A stretch of DNA of 64,000 nt, taken from assembly GCF_030268085.1 (NCBI RefSeq), contig NZ_BSDE01000001.1, positions 806,001 to 870,000 on the forward strand, read 5' to 3'. Within the stretch, counting starts at the first letter, position 1, and every line of letters starts with the position of its first letter. The notes below the pieces were generated by a model. The model made no database searches. It saw only the letters and a program-made list of their open reading frames with translations, and was not told the origin of the DNA. The position numbers and the translations under genes are program-made. The DNA is from Geothrix limicola. GTDB taxonomy: Bacteria > Acidobacteriota > Holophagae > Holophagales > Holophagaceae. This document shows, one piece after another, positions 26,805 through 35,806 of the stretch.

Positions 26805-27469
26805 GGCTGCCCCTTCTCGATCGGATGCCCCTGAGACACCCAGCCCGGGTAGCCATCGTGGTAGATGAGCAGGTGGAAGTAGCCCTCGTTGAGCAGCTTC
26901 GCGGCGAGCAGGTGGGAATCCCGGCAGTCGCCGCCGCTGCAGTAGATGACGATGGGATCCTCCGCGCCGGGGTGCCGCGCGGCCTTGAACGAGATGAGGC
27001 GGTCCTCCAGATCCGATTCCCACACCGGCGTGCACCAGGCCTTGGCGATGTGGCCTTCCGCGAACTCCGCGCTGCGGCGGGCGTCGAGGAAGGGCGCGCC
27101 GGACTGGAAGGCCTTCCAGGCTTCGGCGCCGGTGATTTCACGGATGGGTGTGGAAGCCTGCGTTTCCTGCGGTTGCGGCGCTTCGGGCGGGGCGGTTCGT
27201 GGAGCTGCGGCCCTGGGAGGCGGCGTGGGCCGCTGAGGCTGGGTTTCGACGGCCGCCACGGAGGGCGCCGAGGCTGGTGCCGCAGCTGGGGCCGTGGGGG
27301 CCTGGGGCCAGGTCATCGGTGGCGGTGGCCCCAGCAGGGGGGAGACGGACCGCCTCCAGGATAGGCGCCGGGCGGGGGAAGCGAGGCCGTTGGAAACGAG
27401 TGCGGCGAGGACCGCCAGCGCCGCCAGGGCGAGGATCTGGGTGGACGGGGAGCGCAGGGAGATCGTCAT
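26801..27469 (-). CDS. Membrane-anchored rhodanese-like protein
   Basis: A 222-residue protein. An N-terminal hydrophobic segment (residues about 10-30) acts as anchor or signal. A Pro/Ala-rich linker of about 70 residues follows (PPPPMTWPQAPTAPAAAPASAP). The C-terminal rhodanese domain has FLDARRSAEFAEGHI and the catalytic loop IVIYCSGGDCRDSH with the active Cys. The domain probably faces the periplasm and handles sulfane sulfur or acts as a redox-active thiol carrier. It is coupled by ATGA to the MauE-like gene, a pairing that suggests electron or sulfur flow between the two. It starts 15 bases after the small unknown gene. Confidence 0.85.
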   Translation of the reverse strand: MTISLRSPSTQILALAALAVLAALVSNGLASPARRLSWRRSVSPLLGPPPPMTWPQAPTAPAAAPASAPSVAAVETQPQRPTPPPRAAAPRTAPPEAPQPQETQASTPIREITGAEAWKAFQSGAPFLDARRSAEFAEGHIAKAWCTPVWESDLEDRLISFKAARHPGAEDPIVIYCSGGDCRDSHLLAAKLLNEGYFHLLIYHDGYPGWVSQGHPIEKGQP

Positions 27470-27483
27470 CGACGGGCGGCGGT

Positions 27484-27732
27484 TCAAAGCACGATGTGGC
27501 GATAGCCGCCGGGGATCTGCTCTTTCAGCATCAGCTGGATGGTCCAGCGGCCGTCGGGAAAGCGTTCGAACATCGTGGCGCTCATGACGGATTCCTTCAG
27601 CCATTCGCGGATGTCTTCGTAGGTCCCGAAGACGGGCGGCTCCCAGGCTTCGCCTTCCGCCATGCGGCGGGCGGAGCCGGGCTTGATGCGGTCCATCAGG
27701 CGGGCGAGGGCTGTTTCGGGTTCCGGCATCAT
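27484..27732 (-). CDS. Small unknown protein coupled to PilZ gene
   Basis: An 82-residue (or 81, from the second ATG) soluble protein with no family I recognise. It is fairly charged, has a Trp in WEPPVFGTYEDIREWL and WTIQLMLKEQ, and ends GGYRHIVL. The first ATG overlaps the PilZ stop codon (ATGA), so it is translationally coupled to the c-di-GMP receptor gene. Because it lies between PilZ and the rhodanese/MauE genes with short gaps, all four are probably one transcript. Confidence 0.65.
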   Translation of the reverse strand: MMPEPETALARLMDRIKPGSARRMAEGEAWEPPVFGTYEDIREWLKESVMSATMFERFPDGRWTIQLMLKEQIPGGYRHIVL

Positions 27733-28112
27733 TCGCTCTGCGTCTCCGGTCCAGGTCCTGGTGAATCGAGCTCATCTTCCGCGCCGGCTTCCAGGGAGTG
27801 GATGAGCTTGCGCAGGGAGGCTTCGCTGCCCGAATCCAGGGCTTTCGAAAAGGCGATGGCCATGCCGCGCTCGTCGTTGCGCACCACGGTCCCCCGGGCC
27901 ACGACGCGCCGTCCCGCGTCGCCGTTGGCGAGCAGGATGGCAACCCCGCATTGGCATCCGACGGGCAGCTGATCGCGTCCCTTGAGCAGGATGCCGCCCA
28001 TGCTCAGGTCGATGGCCTCGGGGTAGGCGATGATCCGGTCGTCGGAGACCAGCTTCACGTGGTAGGCGATGGGAATGCGGCGGAAGCGCCGATTCCGGAT
28101 GGGCGTCGTCAT
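27729..28112 (-). CDS. PilZ-domain c-di-GMP-binding protein
   Basis: A 127-residue single-domain protein. The PilZ c-di-GMP signature is present: an N-terminal RxxxR-type motif (NRRFRRIPI) and the D/NxSxxG motif in AIDLSMGGILLKG. The strand pattern AYHVKLVSDDRIIAYPEAIDLS fits. A short acidic Glu/Pro/Gly tail follows residue 105. It is a stand-alone receptor that could act on motility, pili or exopolysaccharide elsewhere in the cell. It leads the probable operon PilZ - 82-aa protein - rhodanese - MauE. Confidence 0.88.
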   Translation of the reverse strand: MTTPIRNRRFRRIPIAYHVKLVSDDRIIAYPEAIDLSMGGILLKGRDQLPVGCQCGVAILLANGDAGRRVVARGTVVRNDERGMAIAFSKALDSGSEASLRKLIHSLEAGAEDELDSPGPGPETQSE

Positions 28113-28161
28113 GGGTTATCCGGGCCTGGCCATGATACCCCAGGGCCCGCCGGGCGGGGTC

Positions 28162-29886
28162 TCAGGGCGCGGCCTCAGGGGCGGCAGGATCCTGATAGCC
28201 CTGGTCATGCACATCCATGACGGCCCGGCCCGAGGGATCGGTCATCTTCGCGAAGGCCGCATCCCAGCGCAGGGCCGTCTCGGTGCTGCAGGCGACACTG
28301 CGCTCGAAGGGCACGCAGTTGATGGCGGTGGCGCTGGGGAAGTGGTGTTCGAAGAGCTGCCGGTACAGGTAGGCCTCCTTCGTTTCGGGCGTCTTCACGG
28401 GGAAGCGCTCCGCCGCGCCGGCCATCATGGAATCGCTGACCTCGCGCTCGGCCGTGGCCTTGAGGGCGTTGATCCAGGCGTAGCCGACGCCGTCGGAGAA
28501 CTGCTCCTTCTGACGCCAGAGCACCTCGTCGGGGATGGCGCCGTCGAAGGCCTGGCGCAGGGGGAACTTCTCGATGGGCCGCGGGCGCGGCGCGTTGCAG
28601 GGCAGCTTGACTGCCGGATCCATGCGCATGGCCACGTCGAGGAACTCGCGGTCCAGAAAGGGCACGCGGGCCTCCACTCCCCAGGCGGCGCTGGACTTGT
28701 TGGCGCGGGCGCAGTCGTAGAGGTGCAGCTTCTGGAGCTTGCGCACGGTTTCGAAGTGCAGCTCGGGGCCGTCGGGGGCCTTGTGGAAGTAGAGATAGCC
28801 GCCGAAGATCTCGTCGGCCCCCTCGCCTGAGAGCACCATCTTGATGCCCATGGCGCGGATCTTCCGCATGAGGAGGTACATGGGCGTCGAGGCCCGGATG
28901 GTGGTCACGTCGAAGGTTTCCACGTGGTAGATCACGTCCGAGAGGGCATCCAGACCCTCCTGAACGGTGAAGTGGATCTCGTGGTGGATGGCGCCGATGG
29001 CCTCGGCCACCTTGCGCGCGGGCGCCAGATCCGGCGCGCCCTCCAGCCCGATGGAAAAGGAGTGGATGCGGGGCCACCAGGCGGGCGAGGCGCCGCCCTC
29101 CTCCACGCGGCCCTCGCGGTACTTGGCCGCGATGGACGAGATGATCGAGGAGTCCACGCCCCCCGAGATGAGCACGCCGTAGGGCACGTCGCACATGAGC
29201 TGGCGCTTCACGGCGGCCTCCAGCGCGCTGCGCAATTTGGCCGGATCGTAGGGTTCCGAGGGCACGTGGCCGGGCTCGGCCCAGTCCGGCTGGTAGTAGC
29301 GCTGGAAGCCCTTGTCCGGTTCGTGGCCCAGGTAGAAGTGGCCCGGCGGCACCTCGCGGATGCGCTCGCAGTGGCCGACCAACGCTTTCATCTCCGAGGC
29401 GACGTAGAGGTGCTCGTGGCGGTCCCAGCCCACGTAGAGGGGAATGACGCCGATGGGATCCCGGGCGATGAGGTGGGTCTCGCGCTTGGGATCGTAGAGC
29501 ACGAAGGCGAAGATGCCGTTCATGCGGTTGAGGAAGTCGCGGGGCGACAGCTCGTCGTAGAGGTAGAGGATCACTTCGCAGTCCGAGAGGGTCTGGAAGT
29601 CGTGCGGCTCCGTCAATCCTCGTCGCAGATCCTGGTGGTTGTAGATCTCGCCGTTGACGGCCAGCACCGTGCCCTGGAGGGTGTCCACGAGGGGCTGGGC
29701 GCCGTGCTCCACGTCCACGATGGACAGGCGCTCGTGCACGAGGATGGCCCGGTCGTCGCTGTAGATGCCGCTCCAATCGGGGCCGCGGTGGCGGATCTTC
29801 CGGGCCATGGCCAGGGCCTGACGCCGGAGTTCGGCCCCGTTCGATTTCGCCGGGTCCAGGTTGAGGATGCTGAGGATGCCGCACAT
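28162..29886 (-). CDS. asnB: Asparagine synthetase B (glutamine-hydrolysing)
   Basis: A 574-residue enzyme that makes asparagine from aspartate, ATP and glutamine. The class II glutaminase nucleophile is Cys2 in MCGILSILN, with RHRGPDWSG and the LSIVD segment following. The C-terminal synthetase domain has the PP-loop [14 protein letters not shown] and the [15 protein letters not shown] motif. ATG 29886 is chosen over 29898 because it puts Cys at position 2. A hairpin with a T tract lies immediately upstream, suggesting transcription attenuation. tdh is divergent. Confidence 0.95.
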   Translation of the reverse strand: MCGILSILNLDPAKSNGAELRRQALAMARKIRHRGPDWSGIYSDDRAILVHERLSIVDVEHGAQPLVDTLQGTVLAVNGEIYNHQDLRRGLTEPHDFQTLSDCEVILYLYDELSPRDFLNRMNGIFAFVLYDPKRETHLIARDPIGVIPLYVGWDRHEHLYVASEMKALVGHCERIREVPPGHFYLGHEPDKGFQRYYQPDWAEPGHVPSEPYDPAKLRSALEAAVKRQLMCDVPYGVLISGGVDSSIISSIAAKYREGRVEEGGASPAWWPRIHSFSIGLEGAPDLAPARKVAEAIGAIHHEIHFTVQEGLDALSDVIYHVETFDVTTIRASTPMYLLMRKIRAMGIKMVLSGEGADEIFGGYLYFHKAPDGPELHFETVRKLQKLHLYDCARANKSSAAWGVEARVPFLDREFLDVAMRMDPAVKLPCNAPRPRPIEKFPLRQAFDGAIPDEVLWRQKEQFSDGVGYAWINALKATAEREVSDSMMAGAAERFPVKTPETKEAYLYRQLFEHHFPSATAINCVPFERSVACSTETALRWDAAFAKMTDPSGRAVMDVHDQGYQDPAAPEAAP

Positions 29887-29899
29887 GGCTTGCTCCAAA

Positions 29900-29934
29900 A
29901 AGGAAAAACCCCGATCCGCTTTCGCGAATCGGGG
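29900..29934 (-). terminator. Attenuator-like hairpin just upstream of asnB
   Basis: Arms CCCCGAT (29909-29915) and ATCGGGG (29928-29934) form a 7-bp stem with inner CGC/GCG pairing. On the minus strand it is followed by TTTTTCCTTTTT and then, 13 bases on, the asnB ATG. A terminator placed inside the 5' leader suggests conditional read-through into asnB. Confidence 0.7.
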
Positions 29935-30057
29935 TGGTCCGGGGTGTCAGGAATCTAGGAGAGACCCTCGCCGGCCCACGCGCGATCCGCGCGAGGGAGC
30001 CGATTGGTATTGCGGTTGAACCGCTGGAAGGAGGGGGTCATGAGTTGCCTGTCATGA
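29935..30057 (-). promoter_or_regulatory. Structured leader candidate upstream of asnB
   Basis: This stretch between the promoter-like site and the asnB hairpin contains several inverted repeats: CATGA/TCATG (30038-30055), GCGGTT/AACCGC (30012-30024), and CCCTCGC/GCGAGGG (29965-29997, with inner CGCG/CGCG). It does not match a riboswitch class I can name. The same DNA is also the far upstream region of tdh on the plus strand. Confidence 0.4.
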
Positions 30058-30087
30058 ACCTTATCGGCGGCTTTCCCGGATCGTCAA
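30058..30087 (-). promoter_or_regulatory. Candidate promoter for asnB leader
   Basis: On the minus strand -35 TTGACG (30087-30082) is 18 bases before a weak -10 TAAGGT (30063-30058). It would start a leader of about 165 bases running through the hairpins to asnB. Confidence 0.35.
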
Positions 30088-30152
30088 GGATGGAATGTGA
30101 AAAGTTGGAGATGGTTGCGCTTGATGATGAAATGGTGGGGTTGGAGGCATGC

Positions 30153-31184
<1,032 letters not shown>

Positions 31185-31198
31185 CCCCTGGTTCAAGT

Positions 31199-31243
31199 CA
31201 GGCCTTCAGCCCGCGCCGCCGCGGCTGAAGGCCTGGCTTTTCA
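31199..31243 (+). terminator. Rho-independent terminator of tdh
   Basis: A perfect 13-bp stem CAGGCCTTCAGCC (31199-31211) with GGCTGAAGGCCTG (31223-31235), an 11-base loop, then GCTTTTC. It begins 15 bases after the tdh stop. Confidence 0.9.
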
Positions 31244-31280
31244 TCCCGTGAATCGATCTATCCCAGGCCCAGGAGATCCC

Positions 31281-31829
31281 ATGAACGGCCGCATTTATCT
31301 GGCGGACGCGCAGAAGCGGTTCCAGGAATCCCGCACCCAGTGCGAGCGGGCCCTGGCCCAGGTGCCCGCCGAGCTTTGGAATGTGCGCCTGGATCCCGAA
31401 TCGAACAGCCTCAACACGTTGCTGCTGCACCTGTCGGGCAACCTGCTGTCGCGCTGGAGAGGGTTCCTCACTTCGGACGGCGAAAAGCCGGACCGGGATC
31501 GGGACTCGGAATTCGAGGATCCGGAAGGTCTGACGCAGCAGGCGCTGATGGACCGGTGGACCCGGGGCTGGACCTGCCTCTTCGAGACCCTGTCGAGCCT
31601 TTCCGACGAAGACCTCGATCGCATCGTGACCATCCGCTCCCAGCCCCTGACGGTGGTGGAGGCCATCAACCGGCAGTTGGCCCACTATGCCTACCACGCG
31701 GGCCAGGTGGTCTTCCTCGCCAAGCACCTGACCGGGCACCTGGCCGGCGGACTCTGGCAGACGCTGAGCGTGGCCAGGCACGGCTCCGCCGCCTTCAACG
31801 CCGAAATGGCCAAGAAGCACGGAATCTAG
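31281..31829 (+). CDS. DinB-like (DUF1572) family protein
   Basis: A 182-residue four-helix protein. The pattern NTLLLHLSGNLLSRWRGFLTSDG, with a His in the first conserved helix, and the later RQLAHYAYHAGQVVFLAKHL with two His residues match the DinB/DUF1572 metal-binding fold. Members are metal-dependent thiol S-transferases or proteins of unknown role. ATG 31281 is chosen because AGGAG lies 5 bases upstream; an upstream in-frame start at 31248 has no such site. The stop overlaps that of the convergent lipoprotein gene. Confidence 0.85.
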   Translation: MNGRIYLADAQKRFQESRTQCERALAQVPAELWNVRLDPESNSLNTLLLHLSGNLLSRWRGFLTSDGEKPDRDRDSEFEDPEGLTQQALMDRWTRGWTCLFETLSSLSDEDLDRIVTIRSQPLTVVEAINRQLAHYAYHAGQVVFLAKHLTGHLAGGLWQTLSVARHGSAAFNAEMAKKHGI

Positions 31830-32449
31830 CGCAGCGGCTGGGGTTCGGGCACGGGCGGGAAGGTGCTTTCCGCCAATGGGGCGCCGTCCTTGATGAGGAT
31901 GTCGGCGGCGAGGCCTTCGCCGCCGGGCTGCAGGTCCGTGCCGAGGCAGATGAGGTAGTACTCGTCCAGCTTGGTGTTGAAGCGCTGCCTGGCGGGGCCG
32001 CGCTTCACGGGGACGTCCTCGATGGGTTTGCTGACGTAGGCACGGTAAAGGAAAGGGTGCCCCCAGGGCGTTTCCGGCACCTGGTCGAGGTACTCGGGCA
32101 CCAGCTCCTGGGTGGAGAAGGGGTACTCGCCGCGCTTGGTCTTGTAGCGGGTGAGGGCGTCCGTGAGGCGCTTCATGGCTGCCCTTACCTGTTTCTGCCG
32201 ATCGGCCATGTCGCGGGCGACGAAGGCTTCGATGAGGTAGAGATCGCGCTTGGCCTGCTGGGCGGCCTCGCTGTCGGGATAGCGCTGGGTCAGCTGCTTC
32301 ATCATGGCCCGTGCCTCCAGGCTGCGGCCTTCGAGGTTCAGCTTGCGGGCTTCTTCATAGAGGTTTGCCGGGAGGCGGGGATCCTCGGAGCTGCATCCAG
32401 CCATCAGGACCAGCAGGGCCAGGGCAGGGACGGTTCGGGACAGGCTCAT
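31826..32449 (-). CDS. Lipoprotein with pseudopilin-like C-terminal region
   Basis: A 207-residue lipoprotein with lipobox LVLMAGC (Cys near residue 18). A helical N-terminal half (YEEARKLNLEGRSLEARAMMKQLTQRYPDS) looks like a single TPR-type hairpin unit. The C-terminal half, with TRYKTKRGEYPFSTQELVPEYLDQVPETPWGHPF, closely resembles the mature part of type II secretion major pseudopilins (GspG-type), which normally lack a lipid anchor. ATG 32449 is preferred over 32461. It is divergent from udk. A role as a periplasmic structural or assembly factor is inference. Confidence 0.75.
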   Translation of the reverse strand: MSLSRTVPALALLVLMAGCSSEDPRLPANLYEEARKLNLEGRSLEARAMMKQLTQRYPDSEAAQQAKRDLYLIEAFVARDMADRQKQVRAAMKRLTDALTRYKTKRGEYPFSTQELVPEYLDQVPETPWGHPFLYRAYVSKPIEDVPVKRGPARQRFNTKLDEYYLICLGTDLQPGGEGLAADILIKDGAPLAESTFPPVPEPQPLR

Positions 32450-32549
32450 GGCCTGAACCATAGCAGAGCCCCGGCCCTCGTTGAAGTGGCCCGCATTGAA
32501 GTAGGCCGCGGGGCGGGCTTGCCTCTAACATGGGAGGAAGGGGGGGCTC

Positions 32550-33203
32550 ATGACGGACAGACCGATGCTGGTGGGCATCGTGGGGGGCTCCGGCAGCGGC
32601 AAGACATCGGTGGCCATGGAGCTGGTGAAACGACTTCGCAAGAAGGCCATCGCCACGATGCTGCTGGACATGGACGCCTACTACGCGCCCCTGGAGGTGG
32701 TGAAGGGCCGCTTCGACGGTCGGCCCGTGAACTGGGACCATCCCCATGCTTTCGATCTGGAGCTGATGGCCACCCACCTGTCGGCCCTGCACCGCGGCGA
32801 AAGCATCCGGAAGCCCAAGTACGACTTCACCCTCTCGGACCGCACCGGCTGGGAGGATCCGATCCCGCCCGGCCAGGTGGTGATCCTGGAGGGCCTGCTG
32901 CTCTTCGCGCTGCCCGAGCTGCGCGACCAGCTGGATGTGCGGGTCTTCGTCGACACGGACGCGGACATTCGCATCCTGCGCCGCATCCGCCGCGACACCC
33001 GCGAGCGGGGCCGCAGCCTCGAAAGCGTCATGGATCAGTACGAAAACAGTGTGCGTCCCATGCACCTCGAATTCGTCGAACCCAGCAAGCGCTGGGCCGA
33101 CCTCATCGTTCCCACCGGCGTGGAGAACCGCACCGCGCTGGATGTGATCCTCCATCACATCTGCAGCCGCGTGCTCAATCAGGAGGGCAGTGCCCGTGTT
33201 TGA
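32550..33203 (+). CDS. udk: Uridine kinase
   Basis: A 217-residue P-loop kinase that phosphorylates uridine and cytidine in pyrimidine salvage. Walker A is GGSGSGKTS at residue 12. LLDMDAYYAPL holds the catalytic Asp, NWDHPHAFD is the nucleoside-binding block, and RRIRRDTRERGR is the lid. The gene overlaps the following rhodanese gene by 14 bases, and four genes continue downstream with overlaps or very short gaps, suggesting one transcript from 32550 to 35202. Confidence 0.92.
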   Translation: MTDRPMLVGIVGGSGSGKTSVAMELVKRLRKKAIATMLLDMDAYYAPLEVVKGRFDGRPVNWDHPHAFDLELMATHLSALHRGESIRKPKYDFTLSDRTGWEDPIPPGQVVILEGLLLFALPELRDQLDVRVFVDTDADIRILRRIRRDTRERGRSLESVMDQYENSVRPMHLEFVEPSKRWADLIVPTGVENRTALDVILHHICSRVLNQEGSARV

Positions 33204-33516
33204 ATCTGGTCCCCATCTGGATGCCCAGGCCTTCCAGGCCCTCGATCCGGCCCTCGTGCAGCTGCTGGATGTCCGCGAACAGTGGGAATTCGACCGCGCC
33301 CACATCCCTGGATCCATCCTCATCCCACTGGCCCAGCTGGTGGAGCGCTGGAACGAGCTGGACCCCGCCAAGCCCGTGGCTGCCTACTGCCATCACGGGA
33401 TGCGGAGCCTCCAGGCCCTGCGCTTCCTGCAGAGCGTCGGCTTCAAGGACCTGGCGCACCTGTCCGGTGGCATCGACGCCTACAGCCGTCTCGATCCGTC
33501 CGTGCCGAGGTACTGA
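33190..33516 (+). CDS. Single-domain rhodanese-like protein
   Basis: A 108-residue cytoplasmic rhodanese domain. LLDVREQWEFDRAHIPGS is the N-terminal CH2A-like motif and AAYCHHGMRSLQA is the active loop with catalytic Cys. It probably acts as a sulfurtransferase or persulfide carrier. The GTG start at 33190 is supported by AGGAGG just before it and lies inside the end of udk. The stop overlaps the start of the Nudix gene (TGATG). Confidence 0.9.
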   Translation: MPVFESGPHLDAQAFQALDPALVQLLDVREQWEFDRAHIPGSILIPLAQLVERWNELDPAKPVAAYCHHGMRSLQALRFLQSVGFKDLAHLSGGIDAYSRLDPSVPRY

Positions 33517-34121
33517 TGCGATTGCTGCACCGGCATCCTGAGGGTTTCAACCCCACGACGCCCTGGGTGCAGGAATCCGAAAGCGTGCGCCAGGACTCGC
33601 GGCTCTTCCGCCAGATCGTCGCCCAGCGACGCAGCCCCCACACAGGGCGGAACCACGCCTTTTACCGCCTTCAGGGGCCGGACTGGGTGAACGTGGTGGC
33701 CTTCAACCGGGTCGGCGAGCTGATCGTCGTCGAGCAGTTCCGCCACGGCATCGACGAAGCCACCTTGGAGATCCCGGGCGGTGGCTGCGATCCCGGCGAG
33801 GCGCCGCTCCAGGCGGCCCAGCGCGAACTCCGCGAGGAGACCGGCTATGTATCGGAGCGCTGGATCACCCTCGGATCCTGCACGCCGAACCCCGCGACCC
33901 AGAACAACCGCTGCTACTCCTTCCTGGCCCTGGACTGCGATCCGGAAGGGGCCCTGGATCTGGATCCGGCGGAGGAACTGCAGGTCTGGGCCTGCACCTG
34001 GCCCGAGTGGCAAGCCCGCATGCGCCGCGGGGAGATCCACCACGCGCTGGTGCTCACGGCCTTCCAGCTGCTCAGCCTCTGGGAGGGCTGGCCCGATCTG
34101 TTGCGCCGTCTGGAGGCCTGA
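33516..34121 (+). CDS. Nudix hydrolase (ADP-ribose pyrophosphatase-like)
   Basis: A 201-residue Nudix protein. The box GX5EX7REUXEEXGU is present (GGGCDPGEAPLQAAQRELREETGYV). The preceding VVAFNRVGELIVVEQFRHGIDEATLEIPGG block matches ADP-ribose or ADP-sugar pyrophosphatases (NudF-like), which hydrolyse ADP-ribose to AMP and ribose 5-phosphate. The start ATG overlaps the rhodanese stop. The long upstream extension of the frame is not used because it overlaps the rhodanese gene. Confidence 0.88.
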   Translation: MRLLHRHPEGFNPTTPWVQESESVRQDSRLFRQIVAQRRSPHTGRNHAFYRLQGPDWVNVVAFNRVGELIVVEQFRHGIDEATLEIPGGGCDPGEAPLQAAQRELREETGYVSERWITLGSCTPNPATQNNRCYSFLALDCDPEGALDLDPAEELQVWACTWPEWQARMRRGEIHHALVLTAFQLLSLWEGWPDLLRRLEA

Positions 34122-34122
34122 C

Positions 34123-35202
34123 GTGAAGCGCTTCGCCCTGCTCCTGCCCTTCTGCGCGGCTCTGGTGGCCCAAGCTCAAGCCCTAGCCCCGGCTCCGGCC
34201 GTGCCGCCCTGCCAGATCGCGGGCACGCCCAACGCGCGCTTCGAGGCCGAGCTGGACGCGGCCGTGCGGTCGCTGCAGTCGGCGGATCGCAAGGCCTTCT
34301 TCAAGGCGCTGCGGGCCAAGCAGCGGGAACTGCAGTACCGCATCCTGGAGGTCGAGCGCGGTCTTCAGCAGGCCCAGTCCCTGCGAAACACATTGGAGCG
34401 CGAGCATTCCCCGAACCTGCCCCAGGGCCAGGCCCTGGTGGAAGGGCAGGCGCGGCTGTTGGCCGCCTTTCGGGAGATGGACAAGGTCATCGCGCGTACG
34501 CGCTGGACCGAGGATCCCATGAAGCTCGATGCGGACGAGCTGAAGGTGGACCTCTACGGCGGCTTCCAGTTCTCGAGCCTGTTCAGCGAACCGGATCAGA
34601 ACGGTTCCTTCTTCTCGAGATCGCGCCCCTTCGTGGCCCTGGACATCCGCCAAACCTTCCGCCGCCCGGCCCAGGACACCTGGTGGGAGGTCTTCAGCAC
34701 CCTGGCCTTCCAGTCCTCCAGTTTCGAAACCTCCGAGACCCTCAACGTGATCACCAGCAGCGGCCAGTTCCACGGCGACGTGGGGCTCTGGTGGATGACC
34801 TCGCTCACCGAGCGCGTGAGCTGGGGCGTGATGGGGACCGCCGGCGTGGTGGGCTACAGCAAACCCATCTCCCAGGCGGATCTCACCAGCAGCTCGCGCG
34901 ACGAGTTCCACAACCGCTTCAAGCTGGGCCTCACGACGCGCCAGGAGGAGGGCGCCCTCAAGGGATCCTTCGCCGAGTGCTCGTACCTCCGCGATCCGCT
35001 GTTCCGCTCCCAGGACCGGCTCTATCTGCGGGGCCGGGTGGTGCTCACCCAGTTCGGCTCCCAGGGGGCCAGCGGCGACTTCTACATGGAAGGCTCGGTG
35101 AACAAGGGGCGGCGCGGCAAGGATGAGGCCGTCATGCTCGTGGGCCTGCGGCTCAGCACCGTGGCCTTCTTCCGCAGCCTGGGCGGCGGCGCCAAACCCT
35201 GA
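34123..35202 (+). CDS. Exported protein, helical N-terminus and probable outer-membrane barrel
   Basis: A 359-residue protein of unknown family. A signal peptide (RFALLLPFCAALVAQAQA) is followed by a helical, coiled-coil-prone part (residues about 45-130: AKQRELQYRILEVERGLQQAQ, then LRNTLEREH). From residue 145 the chain alternates short aromatic strands (VDLYGGFQFSSLF, DVGLWWMTSLTERVSWGVMG, RLYLRGRVVLTQFG), as in beta-barrels. GTG 34123 follows the Nudix stop by one base and has GGAGG about 8 bases upstream. Location in the outer membrane is inference. Confidence 0.7.
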   Translation: MKRFALLLPFCAALVAQAQALAPAPAVPPCQIAGTPNARFEAELDAAVRSLQSADRKAFFKALRAKQRELQYRILEVERGLQQAQSLRNTLEREHSPNLPQGQALVEGQARLLAAFREMDKVIARTRWTEDPMKLDADELKVDLYGGFQFSSLFSEPDQNGSFFSRSRPFVALDIRQTFRRPAQDTWWEVFSTLAFQSSSFETSETLNVITSSGQFHGDVGLWWMTSLTERVSWGVMGTAGVVGYSKPISQADLTSSSRDEFHNRFKLGLTTRQEEGALKGSFAECSYLRDPLFRSQDRLYLRGRVVLTQFGSQGASGDFYMEGSVNKGRRGKDEAVMLVGLRLSTVAFFRSLGGGAKP

Positions 35203-35308
35203 GGGGCGCCGGGACTCAGCTCACCCCGGGGGCCGGGAAGACCCTGCTGCCTTTTCCTAAGGGCTGCCGGGCGCTAGTCTGGAAGGTGATTCCAGATGAG
35301 GAGTGCCC

Positions 35309-35806
35309 ATGGCCAGCGAATGCTCGTTTGATGTCGTCTGCAAGGTGGACCTGGACGAGGTGAAGAACGCCCTCTCCCAGGCCATGAAGGAGATCGGCCA
35401 GCGCTACGACTTCAAGGGCTCCGTCTCGAAGATCGAGCTGAAGGACGACAAGGTGCTGGTGCTCACCAGCGACGACGAGGTGAAGCTCAAGGCCGTCATC
35501 GACGTGCTGCAGACCAAGCTGCACAAGCGCGGCGTCAGCATCCGCAGCATGGTCTACGGCAAGATCGAGCCCGCGGCGAAGGGCAGCGTGCGCCAGGAGG
35601 TCACCATCCAGCAGGGCATCCTCGTGGAGAAGGCCAAGGGCCTCATCAAGGCCGTGAAGGACGCCAAAATCAAGGTGCAGGCCAGCATCCAGGGCGATCA
35701 GCTCCGCGTGAGCGGCAAGAGCCGGGACGATCTGCAGGAGGTGATCGCCCTCTTCAAGAAGGACGACCAGGGCCTGGACCTTCAGTTCACGAACTACCGT
35801 GGCTGA
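35309..35806 (+). CDS. yajQ: YajQ family nucleotide-binding protein
   Basis: A 165-residue DUF520/YajQ protein with two ferredoxin-like halves. The N-terminus SFDVVCKVDLDEVKNALSQAM, the RYDFKGS motif, and the C-terminal QLRVSGKSRDDLQ are signature blocks. Members bind nucleotides, c-di-GMP or tRNA; the role here is not known. ATG 35309 is chosen because GAGGAG is 5 bases before it, whereas GTG 35303 overlaps that site. The gene overlaps the polyprenyl synthase gene by 8 bases. Confidence 0.92.
   Translation: MASECSFDVVCKVDLDEVKNALSQAMKEIGQRYDFKGSVSKIELKDDKVLVLTSDDEVKLKAVIDVLQTKLHKRGVSIRSMVYGKIEPAAKGSVRQEVTIQQGILVEKAKGLIKAVKDAKIKVQASIQGDQLRVSGKSRDDLQEVIALFKKDDQGLDLQFTNYRG

Noticed and set aside
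29931-29945. GGGGTGGTCC that resembles a T-box core.
   Set aside because: It lies within the asnB hairpin arm on the wrong strand for asnB, and no specifier stem or tRNA-binding leader is seen.
29955-30060. Glycine-riboswitch-like GGAGAGACC upstream of tdh on the plus strand.
   Set aside because: The required GCCGAAGG and CTCAGGCAAAAGGAC parts are missing, so the short match is not enough.
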